64,000 nucleotides of DNA from Gracilibacillus timonensis (GCF_900086715.1 NZ_FLKH01000012.1:1550001-1614000); one strand, 5' to 3'; counted from the first letter of the stretch, positions 47,582-57,096 are shown. Notes: generated by a model not told the origin, from the letters alone. Program-made: numbers and translations.

Positions 47582-48454
47582 TTAATCCTCCTCCGATCTT
47601 TGAAAACGCAGTTGAATAATCGAAAGAATTAGCAAGATAAAGAATAAAGCATAGGACATCGTAGCGGCATAACCCAGATTATTTTGAGTAAAGCCTATCT
47701 CATAAATGTACTGAATCAATGGCTTGGTGGCACCACCCGGTCCACCATCCGTAATCAAGAGAATCTGGGCAAACACTTTATAAGAAGCCAGTATTTGCAA
47801 TAGCAAAATGACTCTGCTTATCGGTGTCAATTGTGGCATCGTGATGTATTTAAACTGCTCCCATCTGGTTGCGCCATCTATTTCACTTGCTTCATATAGA
47901 CTCTCCGGTATATCCTGTAAGCTTGCTAAGTATAAAATCATATTGAACCCGACGGTCCACCATAGAGTAACCCCTACAATGGAAAACCAGGCAAGTACTG
48001 TATCAGCCATCCAAAAAGGTTCGATATCCATACCTAATGATTGAATCACATTATTCACTAACCCATCATAAGGTTGCAGCATAAATATCGCTAAGAAGGA
48101 AATGACCGATACCGACAAAATACTTGGAAGAAAGTACGCACTGCGGAAAAAAGTTTGCAATTTACTGTTTAAGTTTGCTAACAGAGCCAACACGAGTGCT
48201 AAAATGACCATAGTTGGTGTTGTCAAAATAACAAACAGGGTCGTATTCCACAACGTACGCCAAAAGTCATTATCCGTAAACATCTCCACATAGTTAGCCA
48301 AACCGACAAAATCTAATTTCCCTACCAGGTTCCAATCATACAAACTCATTTCCATTCCTTTAAAAATTGGCAAAATGGTGAATAAGAAATAGGCGATAAA
48401 AAAAGGTAATAGAAATGGTACTGCCTTTAGTTCTTGTTTCCAAGATTTCTTCAT
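47582..48454 (-). CDS. Sugar ABC transporter permease, MalF type
   Basis: A 290-residue six-helix permease with the EAA motif SLYEASEIDGATRWEQFKYITMPQLTP (about 182-208). The N-terminus, KQELKAVPFLLPFFIAYFLFTILPIFKGMEMSLYDW, is typical of MalF-type subunits without a large periplasmic loop. It pairs with the MalG-type permease at 46730 and the binding lipoprotein at 48495. Confidence 0.92.
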   Translation of the reverse strand: MKKSWKQELKAVPFLLPFFIAYFLFTILPIFKGMEMSLYDWNLVGKLDFVGLANYVEMFTDNDFWRTLWNTTLFVILTTPTMVILALVLALLANLNSKLQTFFRSAYFLPSILSVSVISFLAIFMLQPYDGLVNNVIQSLGMDIEPFWMADTVLAWFSIVGVTLWWTVGFNMILYLASLQDIPESLYEASEIDGATRWEQFKYITMPQLTPISRVILLLQILASYKVFAQILLITDGGPGGATKPLIQYIYEIGFTQNNLGYAATMSYALFFILLILSIIQLRFQRSEED

Positions 48455-48494
48455 GTTTATACTCCTCTCTGTCGATCCCTACCATCGAACAGGA

Positions 48495-49802
48495 TTAATC
48501 GATTAGATCCTCTACATCCCTCTCTATTTGGTCAAAAGCCTCTTCAGGAGATATATCACCAGACCAAATCCTATCCAGGTTTTCTTGCATGACAGTTTGT
48601 AAACCTCTGGTATAAATCGTTTGATCCAAGAAATTGACATAGTCGGCAACTTCGGCATAATCACTTCGATAAGGTATCGATTGGAAAGCTTCTGATTCTA
48701 CTACGGTATCTTTGGAAGGTATATGTCCAGCTTTCGCCCACATTTCCCCGTGGTCTGTAGCAAATTCCAAAAATTGAATAGCACCCTGTACCACTTCTTC
48801 ATTCACCTCATCTTTTGCTGGAAGAATAAGCGTATGTGAACTACCCCACGCCCCTTCTTCATCGAAAAGAGTTGGAATCGGCATCGGTGTAAAATCTAAC
48901 CCATCAGTGGTCTCCCAAATTCCTGTTGCCCATACACCCGTAGTGATTACTGCAGACTTTCCTGATTGGAAGTTCCCATAAAAATCGGCTTGATTTAATG
49001 GAATCACCTCATGTTCTTGAAAGAGACTTCGAACCAACTCAGCTGCTTCGATGGCTTTGTCCTCCTCTAGTGCATAACTAGTGTCATCGATGCTTTCTTC
49101 AGACAGGATATGCTCTCCACCAAGTTGTGTATAGAAGGTCCACCATAACCAAAATGGATCACTTCCATTCGTTGACAAAGCAAAAGGCATCTGCTCCCCA
49201 TCCAATTCTCCTTTTAAGGTGACGAAAAAATCAACAAAACCTTGCGGCGATTCTTCCATATCGATTGAGCCATCCTCATTTAACAACCCTGCTCCATCAA
49301 CAAGCTCATTATTGACATACATAATTTGCGAATGAGTATCAATAGGCACCGCGACATGTTTATCATCAAATACCGTTGACTGAAGAATGTTTTGATTAAA
49401 ATCCTCCCATTGCATGACGTCTTCCTGATCTAATTCTCCAATGTCAAAAAGCAAGTCCTGATTAACGAATTCAGCTAATACATAGTCATGAGCAATCGCT
49501 ATATCAGGTCCCCTGCCTGCCCCCATACTTGTCAGTAATTTCGTGTAATATTCCGCATTTTCCTGCATAATATTATGGATATAATAGTCTGATTGGCTTT
49601 CGTTGAAGGCGTTTACAATATCTTGCATATATTCCGCATCACCTCCACCAAACAAATTCCACATGACAACTTCTGTCCTCCCATCAGAGGTTTCCCCGCC
49701 CTGATTCGGCGAACCCCCGCTTAATAACCAAGAATGAGAACAAGCCGTTAAGAGAAAGAGACAACAAACGACTACAGAAACTGGTTTCCATCGTTCCTTC
49801 AT
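48495..49802 (-). CDS. Extracellular sugar-binding lipoprotein
   Basis: The 435-residue family 1 solute-binding protein has a lipoprotein signal with lipobox LLTAC (Cys near residue 21). It continues with TEVVMWNLFGGGDAEYMQDIVNAFN (about 45-68), AHDYVLAEFVNQDLLFDI and many acidic residues, as expected of a surface protein from a salty habitat. Ligand unknown; the GH2 enzyme suggests an oligosaccharide or glycoside. First gene of the transport operon, with a palindromic operator 35 bp upstream. Confidence 0.9.
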   Translation of the reverse strand: MKERWKPVSVVVCCLFLLTACSHSWLLSGGSPNQGGETSDGRTEVVMWNLFGGGDAEYMQDIVNAFNESQSDYYIHNIMQENAEYYTKLLTSMGAGRGPDIAIAHDYVLAEFVNQDLLFDIGELDQEDVMQWEDFNQNILQSTVFDDKHVAVPIDTHSQIMYVNNELVDGAGLLNEDGSIDMEESPQGFVDFFVTLKGELDGEQMPFALSTNGSDPFWLWWTFYTQLGGEHILSEESIDDTSYALEEDKAIEAAELVRSLFQEHEVIPLNQADFYGNFQSGKSAVITTGVWATGIWETTDGLDFTPMPIPTLFDEEGAWGSSHTLILPAKDEVNEEVVQGAIQFLEFATDHGEMWAKAGHIPSKDTVVESEAFQSIPYRSDYAEVADYVNFLDQTIYTRGLQTVMQENLDRIWSGDISPEEAFDQIERDVEDLID

Positions 49803-49836
49803 ACCAATAATTCCTCCTAACCGGAAGCAACTTATT

Positions 49837-49878
49837 ATATTACAAATATTATGTTTATTTATAGGATATTTGTAATAT
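49837..49878 (-). promoter_or_regulatory. Operator of the sugar-transport operon
   Basis: A perfect 13-bp inverted repeat, ATATTACAAATAT (49837-49849) and ATATTTGTAATAT (49866-49878), with a 16-bp centre lies 35 bp before the binding-protein start. A TATAAT hexamer on the minus strand overlaps the left arm. It is the natural target for the ArsR-like regulator encoded at 50387, which is inference. Confidence 0.6.
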
Positions 49879-49885
49879 TAACTAA

Positions 49886-49899
49886 AGTATACGTTTTCA
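49886..49899 (-). promoter_or_regulatory. CRE-like site (CcpA) upstream of the sugar-transport operon
   Basis: TGAAAACGTATACT on the minus strand matches the catabolite-responsive element TGWAANCGNTNWCA at all but two positions, beside the operator. Confidence 0.45.
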
Positions 49900-50004
49900 A
49901 AACGGACATGTCAATGGAAAAATTGAATATTATATGTTTTAATACATTATTTTTGTAATTTGGATGTTTAAGAAAACCGAACAACCCTCGCCCGGTCCTT
50001 TATT

Positions 50005-50172
50005 ACTATATAAGTTGAACTTATAAATGTAACAAAAACGTGTGACAGGCAAGTCTTTGCTCGCTTTATTTCCTGCTAATACCTCGTTTGATCTATGTTT
50101 GGTCCATTCGTGTGAATGACTATTCAAACGCCTTTCAGATCCATGAGAAGTGATTTCATTCTACTTATAACA
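50005..50172 (+). mobile_element. MITE-like element with decayed right end
   Basis: It begins with the full ACTATATAAGTTGAACTTAT and shares AATGTAACAAAAACGTGTGACA with the copy at 29661. The hairpin GTGTGAATG / TATTCAAACG is degraded and the right end (TTCATTCTACTTATAA) only partly matches the terminal repeat. Confidence 0.7.
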
Positions 50173-50213
50173 TCAAAAGAAAATGCTGACTACTGATAAA
50201 GAGGGGTTATAAG

Positions 50214-50315
50214 TAGACAACTTTACTATATGGCATAGATGGACTCGTTACATTATCCAACTTATCGATATCGCGATTTGTTCCATGTCAAAATGATTCC
50301 ACATCTTACGATACC
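50214..50315 (+). repeat. Dispersed ~100-bp intergenic repeat, copy 4
   Basis: GTTACATTATCC, ATCGATATCGCGATTTGTTCC and GATTCCACATC match the other copies at 816, 20483, 24960 and 51865. Confidence 0.6.
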
Positions 50316-50386
50316 AATCATTTTTCTTATTTTAGTATAAACTAAATAACCCCTGCCATTATATTAATGACAAGGGATTATTCATC

Positions 50387-51313
50387 TTACTTATAATCTA
50401 TTCTCATTACGATTTCTTGTGGATGATCACCGAATTCCTTACCAAATACATTCAATCCGCCTTTATGAATTGCTTCTTCTTTAATTCCTACACGAAAGGT
50501 AACGAAATTCTGATCCATTAAATGCAAATCTTCTATCGTCGCATCGGATAAGCGAATATCGTCCAACATCGTTTGTTCTTGGGTTATTTTCCATGTTTTC
50601 AAGCTACCATACTGTGTACTGGTTGATTCTGCCCAATAGGGAGGGTTCAATTTTCCTGGGCGATCACCAAAATCACCTGGACTTGTCCATGTACCTACAT
50701 CCACTCCATTGACCCAAATCGTGATATCCGAGGGCCAATTATGATCATGGTTTGGTGCTTCTGAGCATATCTCTAAGGAAAATTGAATGTTTTTAATTTC
50801 TACTTGTTTCTCTAAAATAATAGGAAATGTGTACTCCAAGTATCCTTTACGAGTCCAAATAATCTGCGCCTCACTTTTGAGCGGACTGTAGAAATACACC
50901 GATTCATCTTCAGGAAATAGAATCCCGTCTCGGCTAGCCATTCCACATGTAGGAGCTACTTGAAAATCAGAGAATTGACCAATCGGCATCTCCATTTGAT
51001 AACACTCTGTCTGACTTGCCTGCTTCACTTGCTGATTTAAAATAATATGTATATCATCGAAATTCCTTGTACATACCTTCATCGCCCCTCGGCTCGCCGG
51101 ACGAAGTTCTGTATTAATCAAAGAGGCTTCCTCTAAGACTTTCACATGTGAAGCTGCGGTAGAAACAGGAATGTTTAACTCCTGTGATAGCTGATGCACA
51201 TTAAGATTGTCCTTGTTTAACAGGTTAATCATTTGTAATCGCACCTTTGCCGACAAGGCATGGGTCACCTTTCGCAACTGTTCTGGATCATTCATCGACA
51301 ATTCAAGCACAAC
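50387..51313 (-). CDS. ArsR-type winged-helix regulator with a large C-terminal domain
   Basis: The product of about 308 residues has an N-terminal ArsR/HTH_5 domain: KVTHALSAKVRLQMINLLNKDNLNVHQLSQELNIPVSTAASHVKVLEEASLI (about 14-65). A roughly 200-residue beta-rich C-terminal domain of unknown function (WPSDITIWVNGVDVGTWTS, SLKTWKITQEQ) probably senses a sugar. Position beside the GH2/ABC operon suggests it controls that locus. Its own upstream region holds ATTTATATT / AATATAAAT, another inverted repeat. GTG 51313 with AGGAAGG eight bases upstream is the likely start; the frame could begin two codons earlier. Confidence 0.8.
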   Translation of the reverse strand, partial: VVLELSMNDPEQLRKVTHALSAKVRLQMINLLNKDNLNVHQLSQELNIPVSTAASHVKVLEEASLINTELRPASRGAMKVCTRNFDDIHIILNQQVKQASQTECYQMEMPIGQFSDFQVAPTCGMASRDGILFPEDESVYFYSPLKSEAQIIWTRKGYLEYTFPIILEKQVEIKNIQFSLEICSEAPNHDHNWPSDITIWVNGVDVGTWTSPGDFGDRPGKLNPPYWAESTSTQYGSLKTWKITQEQTMLDDIRLSDATIEDLHLMDQNFVTFRVGIKEEAIHKGGLNVFGKEFGDHPQEIVMRIDYK

Positions 51314-51604
51314 CAACACCTTCCTTTCTTAACAACATTTATATTTATTTTCTGTTTTAATATAAATATTTTATATCATATCGAACATTACTACAAGAAT
51401 TCAGCATTAAATAAAGATAATAGGTTAGCATAATGGAAAAATACACATTGTTGACTGTTTGTTCCAAGATATATTAGAAAACTCTGAAGCGCGTTGAACT
51501 CTTTGTCCTTTTTGCCAGGATAGATAGCCACATTCCAAATACAGTGTCGATAAGATAATAATGTGAACCTTACTAGGGATCACTTTGAGATAAGAATAGT
51601 GCAG

Positions 51605-51860
51605 GTCAACACTTCTAGCAAGTCTTCTTTAGCGTAGGCGCTGTCGGGAAGTTGTCTAGTTTTTGACACTTGTAGCCAAACAGAGAAAAGCGCAGTGTGA
51701 AGACCCCGCAGGAAACGATCTTTGCTGACTCATGAGGCTAAACCAAATGCCTCGCAGTATAGGAAACACAATAAGAGCGTTCTGTGTTCGAATCGCTTGT
51801 TGACTCATACCCTGTGGGTAAAATAGAAACCTATTTTCGGAGCGCTTCCTAGCACAAACA
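51605..51860. repeat. Composite Bacillaceae-type intergenic repeat
   Basis: The stretch AGTCTTCTTTAGCGTAGG then CGGGAAGTTGTCT and ACACTTGTAGCC resembles the right end of the repeat at 59665-59890. It is followed by GCGCAGTGTGAAGACCCCGC and ACCTATTTTCGGAGCG, which match the right arm of the palindrome at 231-875. It appears to be one copy assembled from both repeat types. Confidence 0.6.
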
Positions 51861-51864
51861 AACA

Positions 51865-51985
51865 ATCAACTTTATTACATGGAATAGGTGAACTCCTTAC
51901 TTTACATAATCCGTCTTATCGGCACACAGGTTCGTTCGAAGTCAAAATCGTTCCACAACCTATAATATCGAGAATGCTTTTTTAT
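51865..51985 (+). repeat. Dispersed ~100-bp intergenic repeat, copy 5
   Basis: ATCAACTTTATTACATGGAA, CTTTACATAATCCGTCTTAT and GGTTCGTTC match copy 1 at 816-920 closely, with CGTTCCACAACC at the end. As in copy 1, it follows directly after TTCCTAGCACA. Confidence 0.7.
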
Positions 51986-52100
51986 CCTACAAAATAATAA
52001 CAAATTTGCTTGACATGATTGGCATCTTGGCTAGAAGAAACGTTTTTTAGGTCAAAACCTTGCGAACACCTATTATTGTCAAGATGATATTCTTTCTATA

Positions 52101-52136
52101 TAAAAAATAGCCATACCCACTTCAGATATGGCTATC
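52101..52136 (-). terminator. pheST operon terminator
   Basis: ATAGCCATA pairs with TATGGCTAT across an 11-nt loop, followed on the minus strand by TTTTTTATAT. Confidence 0.9.
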
Positions 52137-52142
52137 CATTAG

Positions 52143-54569
52143 TTATCCCCTTAATGAGGCATGGTGCTGCTCTTCCACCGCTGTAAGAATAGCTTGGTAA
52201 GAGGCTTCGACTTCTTCATCCGTTAACGTTCTATCCGGATCCTGATAAAATAAACGGAAGGCCACGGATTGTTTACCTACTTCCAAATGTTCTCCTTGAT
52301 AAACATCAAAGACTTGAACATCTTGCAATAGCGCGCCACCTGCTTGCTGAATAGTAGTCTGCAATGCACCAGCAGGTACGGCTTCATCAACGACAAGCGC
52401 AATATCCCTTGTTACACTCGGATAGCGAGGGATCTTGTCAAAGCTCGGTTCATTATCGTGGATCGTTAATAAATAATCCAGATCAATGTCGAACACATAG
52501 GTTTCTTTTAGATCATAACTCTTTTGCAATTGTGGATGGATTTGACCTAGAAAACCTACCGGACGATCTCCAATAAAAAGCTGGGCAGTTCTGCCTGGGT
52601 GCATATCCAACAAACTAGCCTGTTGATAGGTGGCATCGATTTGCAATGTTGCAAATAGCTCTTCGATCATTCCTTTTACAACATAGAAATCCACCGTTTT
52701 TTTCTCTTGCTGCCAAGGGTGGTTGACCCATTCTCCTGTCAATAAACCAGATAAACGCAGTCGTTCTTCAGGCTGATCCGTTAGCTGCTCTTGCTGTGAA
52801 ATAAACACACTACCGACTTCATAATAGGCGAGGTTCCCCTGTTTTCTCGCCGTATTATACGAAGCAGAGCTTAATAATTCGGGCAAACTACTTAAACGCA
52901 AGGTACTGTGATCTTCACTCATCGGCATAGCCAGCGATACTGGAGAGACCATTTCATCTGCTACTTCTGGACTAATCAACTGTGTAGCACGTTCTTTGCT
53001 CGTTAACGAATACGTAATCGTCTCAGACAAGCCCATACCTTCCAAGAGTTGCTTGATATCACGTTTTAGCTGCTGCCTATTTGTTAGCCCTCCTGCTTGC
53101 ACAGCCCCCGCAGGTAAAGTGAATGGCAAATGATCATATCCATAAATGCGTGCTACTTCCTCTAACATATCCTCAAAAATAACAATATCTTGGCGTCGAG
53201 TTGGGATATAAACCGTAAATACTTCTCCATCTTGGTCATAATTAAAATGCAATTTACGCAAAATCTCGGCAATTTCTTCCTCGCTAATCTCCGTTCCTAA
53301 ACGATCATTGATCACAGAAGCCTGGACACTTACAATCTTTTCCGAATAATCTAATGTATCATGCTCGACAAGTCCCGAAAAGATGGTTGCTCCAGCATGC
53401 TCTTGAAATAATTGGCATGCCCGTTGTCCTGCCAAAGATACTCTATTAGGATCTAATCCTTTTTCCATACGGGTGCTTGATTCGCTTCGTAAGTCAAAGT
53501 CTTTTGCTGCCTTGCGAACGGTTGGCCCTTCAAAATAGGCTGCCTCTAATAAGACACTTTTCGTTTGGTCCGATACCTCTGAATCAGCACCGCCCATCAC
53601 CCCAGCTAAAGCTACTGGTTCTTTGCCATTGGTAATCACTAAATGGTCTGAGGTCAAGGAACGCTCCTGACCATCAAGTGTTGTGATCTTCTCTCCGTCT
53701 TCTGCCATCCTGACAACTACTTCTGCAGAGCCAAATTTGTCGAAATCAAAGGCATGTAGCGGCTGACCGAGTTCCAACTGTACATAGTTGGTAATATCAA
53801 CTACGTTATTAATGGGACGGATGCCAGCCGCCATTAAGTAATTTTGCATCCAGAGCGGGGATGGCTTCACTTGCAGGTCTTTGATTAAGAACGCTCCATA
53901 ATAAGGGTTTTGTTTTGCTGCTTCTACTTTTACCGATAGAAAATCTTCCGCTGCTTGATCTGTTGTCAGATAATTCGACTGTGGCAAACGAATCGGCACA
54001 TCCAAAATCGCTGCGACTTCATAAGCAACACCTAACATACTCAAAGCATCCGATCGATTAGGTGTGATATCTAAGTCGATAATAGTATCATCCAGATTCA
54101 ATAATTCCGTCACATTGGTACCTATTTCGGCATCATCAGGAAATACATAAATGCCGTCGGCGAATGCCTTTTGGACAAATTGTTCTTCCACACCTAACTC
54201 CTGTAAGGAGCAAATCATACCGTTGGATTCTACACCTCGTAGTTTGGTCTTCTTAATCTTAAAGTTACCAGGTAATATGGCTCCCGGTGTAGCAACGGCT
54301 ACCTTCTGTCCTTGTGCAATATTTGGTGCTCCACAAATAATCTGCAGACTTTCCTCTCCAATATTGACCTGACACAAGTTTAGTTTATCGGCATTGGGGT
54401 GTTTTTCACAGGATTCTACATAACCTACGACAACCTTTTCCAATGGTTTGGCAAAGTACGCTAGACCATCTACTTCAATACCTGTTTTCGTAATGCGTTC
54501 TGCTAATTCTTTCGGGCTGACTTGGTCTATATCTACATATTCTTTTAACCAATTTAATGATACATACAT
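52143..54569 (-). CDS. pheT: Phenylalanyl-tRNA synthetase beta subunit
   Basis: The 808-residue subunit forms the alpha2-beta2 enzyme with PheS. It has the N-terminal tRNA-binding OB-fold (VVVGYVESCEKHPNADKLNLCQVNIG, about 45-72), B3/B4 editing regions, the B5 domain, a catalytic-like core (RIYGYDHLPFTLPAG) and a C-terminal anticodon-binding FDX-ACB domain (FDKIPRYPSVTRDIALVVDE). It is 12 bases downstream of pheS under the same T-box. Confidence 0.97.
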   Translation of the reverse strand: MYVSLNWLKEYVDIDQVSPKELAERITKTGIEVDGLAYFAKPLEKVVVGYVESCEKHPNADKLNLCQVNIGEESLQIICGAPNIAQGQKVAVATPGAILPGNFKIKKTKLRGVESNGMICSLQELGVEEQFVQKAFADGIYVFPDDAEIGTNVTELLNLDDTIIDLDITPNRSDALSMLGVAYEVAAILDVPIRLPQSNYLTTDQAAEDFLSVKVEAAKQNPYYGAFLIKDLQVKPSPLWMQNYLMAAGIRPINNVVDITNYVQLELGQPLHAFDFDKFGSAEVVVRMAEDGEKITTLDGQERSLTSDHLVITNGKEPVALAGVMGGADSEVSDQTKSVLLEAAYFEGPTVRKAAKDFDLRSESSTRMEKGLDPNRVSLAGQRACQLFQEHAGATIFSGLVEHDTLDYSEKIVSVQASVINDRLGTEISEEEIAEILRKLHFNYDQDGEVFTVYIPTRRQDIVIFEDMLEEVARIYGYDHLPFTLPAGAVQAGGLTNRQQLKRDIKQLLEGMGLSETITYSLTSKERATQLISPEVADEMVSPVSLAMPMSEDHSTLRLSSLPELLSSASYNTARKQGNLAYYEVGSVFISQQEQLTDQPEERLRLSGLLTGEWVNHPWQQEKKTVDFYVVKGMIEELFATLQIDATYQQASLLDMHPGRTAQLFIGDRPVGFLGQIHPQLQKSYDLKETYVFDIDLDYLLTIHDNEPSFDKIPRYPSVTRDIALVVDEAVPAGALQTTIQQAGGALLQDVQVFDVYQGEHLEVGKQSVAFRLFYQDPDRTLTDEEVEASYQAILTAVEEQHHASLRG

Positions 54570-54581
54570 GCTAGCTCCTCC

Positions 54582-55616
54582 TTACTTGGTGTGAAACTGT
54601 TTCAAGAATCTGACATCATTCGTATAGAAATGGCGAATATCATGAATGCCATACTTTAACATAGCAATCCGGTCTGGCCCCATCCCAAAGGCAAAACCAC
54701 TATATTCTGCTGGATCGTATCCTGCCATTTCTAAAACACGAGGATGAACCATACCAGCACCTAAAATCTCAATCCAGCCTGACTGTTTGCATACACTGCA
54801 ACCTTTTCCTTTACACACCTTACAAGAAATATCCATTTCAACCGAAGGCTCGGTAAACGGAAAAAAACTGGGACGAAGACGGATTTCACGATCTTCGCCA
54901 AACATTTGCTTGGCAAAATGATTTAAAACACCCTTCAAATCACTCATACGCACATTTTTATCGACTAATAGTCCTTCAATTTGTGTAAACTGATGAGAGT
55001 GAGTCGCGTCATCGGTATCTCTGCGATAAACTTTACCTGGACAAATCATTTTTACCGGTCGTTTATCCTCAATTGCATTCATCGTGCGTGCCTGTACCGG
55101 AGACGTATGGGTACGCATCAACAGTTCCTTGGTAATGTAGAACGAGTCCTGCATATCACGTGCCGGGTGTTCTTTTGGTAAGTTTAATGCCTCAAAGTTG
55201 AAATAATCGGTTTCCACTTCTGGCCCTTCTCTAACCTCAAAGCCCATGCCGATAAACAGATCTTCTATCTCTTCAATGATGGAGGTAAGAATATGGGGTC
55301 CACCAATTGGCACAGGACGTCCAGGTAATGTGACGTCGATGGTTTCAGCTGCCAACTGCTTCTCTAATTCGGCTGCTTCGATTGCCGTTTGTTTCTCCTC
55401 AATCGCGGTAGCAATCTCTCCTCGAACGGTATTGGCCATTTCTCCTATCACTGGGCGCTCCTCTTTGGATAATTTGCCCATACCTCTTAGCACTTCCGTT
55501 ATCGGCCCTTTTTTCCCTAGATAGGCAATCTTCACGTCTTGCAGTTCTTTTAACGTCGTGGCGTGAGTAACTTTTTCTACAGCTTCTGTCTGTAAAGCTT
55601 CTAATTGATCTTTCAT
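54582..55616 (-). CDS. pheS: Phenylalanyl-tRNA synthetase alpha subunit
   Basis: The 344-residue catalytic subunit of the class II enzyme charges tRNA-Phe. The N-terminal coiled coil (about 1-90) precedes motif 1 ([24 protein letters not shown]), motif 2 ([10 protein letters not shown] ... [22 protein letters not shown]) and motif 3 ([16 protein letters not shown]). It also carries zinc-finger-like cysteines, [16 protein letters not shown]. First gene after the Phe T-box. Confidence 0.98.
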   Translation of the reverse strand: MKDQLEALQTEAVEKVTHATTLKELQDVKIAYLGKKGPITEVLRGMGKLSKEERPVIGEMANTVRGEIATAIEEKQTAIEAAELEKQLAAETIDVTLPGRPVPIGGPHILTSIIEEIEDLFIGMGFEVREGPEVETDYFNFEALNLPKEHPARDMQDSFYITKELLMRTHTSPVQARTMNAIEDKRPVKMICPGKVYRRDTDDATHSHQFTQIEGLLVDKNVRMSDLKGVLNHFAKQMFGEDREIRLRPSFFPFTEPSVEMDISCKVCKGKGCSVCKQSGWIEILGAGMVHPRVLEMAGYDPAEYSGFAFGMGPDRIAMLKYGIHDIRHFYTNDVRFLKQFHTK

Positions 55617-55692
55617 CGATTGTTACCTCCTTTTATGGATGACTGTTCGTTTCTTGAAACATACCTTCTATTGATACACGATGACTTCCAAT

Positions 55693-55978
55693 AAAAAAAG
55701 CCCCTCCCTGTAAAAAGGGACGAGGCTATTAATTTCGCGGTACCACCCTTGTTGATACAGCATCACCAGCTATATCCACTCAAGTTATCAAGATAACGGT
55801 ATAAACCGGAACACCTTTACTTGTTAGGTAAACAAGGTCTAAGTGTCAGCTCCAGAGTGAAATTCGATATGTGATCGTTAGAAACACTTCCAATCCAAGG
55901 TGTCTCCTTCCTGCAAACGATGGGTCACACATGTACTAACTCCTTCACAGCCATTAAAATAATGTTAGTAATATTCCT
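55693..55978 (-). promoter_or_regulatory. Phe T-box riboswitch leader of pheST
   Basis: The leader on the minus strand carries the conserved T-box AGGGTGGTACCGCG (55736-55749). Its terminator, AGCCTCGTCCCT / AGGGAGGGGCT followed by a long T run, lies at 55693-55728. The Stem I region contains a TTC phenylalanine codon within GAATTTCAC (55859-55861), the expected specifier. Uncharged tRNA-Phe would favour the antiterminator and increase pheST expression. Confidence 0.95.
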
Positions 55979-56007
55979 ATTATAAGCAACTGCCAGTGAT
56001 GTTGCAA
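55979..56007 (-). promoter_or_regulatory. Sigma-A promoter of pheST
   Basis: -35 TTGCAA (56002-56007) and -10 TATAAT (55979-55984) are separated by 17 bp, placing the start of the T-box leader RNA near 55972. Confidence 0.8.
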
Positions 56008-56024
56008 GTTTCTTTTTCATTTTC

Positions 56025-56765
56025 CTATTTTTTCACCGTTTCGTACATCAGAATAGCGGCGGCGATGGAGACATTTAACGATTCTGCTTGCCCATGAATG
56101 GGAATGTTGACACGCTGATCGGCTTGCTCCATTAAATCTGGGCTGACACCTGCCCCTTCATTTCCGACAATGATCGCTAATTTATTGGGAACGGGTAATT
56201 GGTGATAATAATTGGCATTGTCTAGTCCAGTTGCCCACACCGTTATATCTGCTTTTTTTAATGTTTCTAGCTCCTCTAATAGATCAACTTCGAGAATTTC
56301 CAGATGAAATAACGAGCCTTGCGTACTGCGTAGCACCTTGTCATTAAATAAATCCACGGTTCCCTTTCCTAACATGACGGTGTCAAATCCCGCTGCATCT
56401 GCTGTCCGGATCATGGTGCCCAAATTACCTGGATCCTGTACTTGATCGACTAATAAGGCACGCTTGATCACTCTGTTTGTCGCATGCTTCTTTTTTACCA
56501 CCGCGATAACGCCTTGTGGTGTTTGGGTGGTACTGACAGCATCCATCACATGGTCGCTTACCTCATGACAAGGATAGTGAATCCACGCTTCGGGTACTTC
56601 CACACCTGTTTGGTAAATGATTTCCTCTATCTCCCAATCGCTATAATGGGCTTCTTCCACTAAATGGAATCCTTCCACAATAAACGTTTTCGTTTGATCC
56701 CGACTTTTTTTCTTGTGCAATTTGCGCCATTGCTTCACTTTTTCATTTTTTACGGATGTTAACAT
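56025..56765 (-). CDS. ysgA: SpoU-type RNA methyltransferase YsgA
   Basis: The 246-residue SPOUT-class 2'-O-ribose methyltransferase shows the substrate-binding N-terminal domain (MLTSVKNEKVKQWRKLHKKKS) and the three SpoU motifs: QDPGNLGTMIRTADAAGF (about 120-138), VGNEGAGVSPDLM (about 200) and ESLNVSIAAAILMYE. It modifies ribosomal RNA, but its exact target is not settled. The frame opens at 56825; ATG 56765 follows AGAGGA by nine bases. Confidence 0.92.
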   Translation of the reverse strand: MLTSVKNEKVKQWRKLHKKKSRDQTKTFIVEGFHLVEEAHYSDWEIEEIIYQTGVEVPEAWIHYPCHEVSDHVMDAVSTTQTPQGVIAVVKKKHATNRVIKRALLVDQVQDPGNLGTMIRTADAAGFDTVMLGKGTVDLFNDKVLRSTQGSLFHLEILEVDLLEELETLKKADITVWATGLDNANYYHQLPVPNKLAIIVGNEGAGVSPDLMEQADQRVNIPIHGQAESLNVSIAAAILMYETVKK

Positions 56766-56873
56766 ACGGTTCATTCCTCTTATTTTGATGTTACTATCAT
56801 ACATATTATAAGACAGGTAGGTCAAACTAAAACGAAAAGATCAAGCTAAAGATAAAAGGTGGGTGAAGAAAAA

Positions 56874-57089
56874 ATGGATTTAAACTTACGTAAGGCGATT
56901 ATGTCTAATGTCAGTGGTAATTCCGCCGACGAATTAGAAGCAACGATCGTTGACGCTATTCAAAGCGGTGAAGAAAAAATGCTGCCAGGGCTTGGTGTAT
57001 TATTTGAATTATACTGGAATGAAGTAGATCAAGCAGATAAAACAGAGGTATTGGAAACATTGGAACATGTCGTGCAGCAAGGGCAATAA
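56874..57089 (+). CDS. sspI: Small acid-soluble spore protein SspI
   Basis: The 71-residue protein matches B. subtilis SspI in length and sequence ([37 protein letters not shown]). It is a minor spore-core protein made in the forespore. The start ATG at 56874 follows AAAGGTGG; five codons further upstream is an unsupported alternative. It lies divergently from ysgA, as in B. subtilis. I saw a possible sigma-G -10 (CATATTA near 56802) but no convincing -35. Confidence 0.96.
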   Translation: MDLNLRKAIMSNVSGNSADELEATIVDAIQSGEEKMLPGLGVLFELYWNEVDQADKTEVLETLEHVVQQGQ

Positions 57090-57096
57090 CAATAAT

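Larger units (their letters stand above)
49803..50386. other. Control and repeat region upstream of the sugar-transport operon
   Basis: It holds the operon's operator (49837-49878), a CRE-like site (49886-49899), a MITE (50005-50172) and a ~100-bp repeat (50214-50315). No gene was found. Confidence 0.65.
51314..52100. other. Repeat-rich gap upstream of the ArsR-type regulator
   Basis: This 790-bp stretch between pheT and the regulator has no gene. It holds an inverted repeat just upstream of the regulator (about 51338-51358), a composite repeat at 51605-51860 and a ~100-bp repeat at 51865-51985. Confidence 0.6.

Noticed and set aside
56780-56860. Sigma-G promoter for sspI
   Set aside because: A -10-like CATATTA is present near 56802 but no -35 matching GNATR at proper distance could be found.
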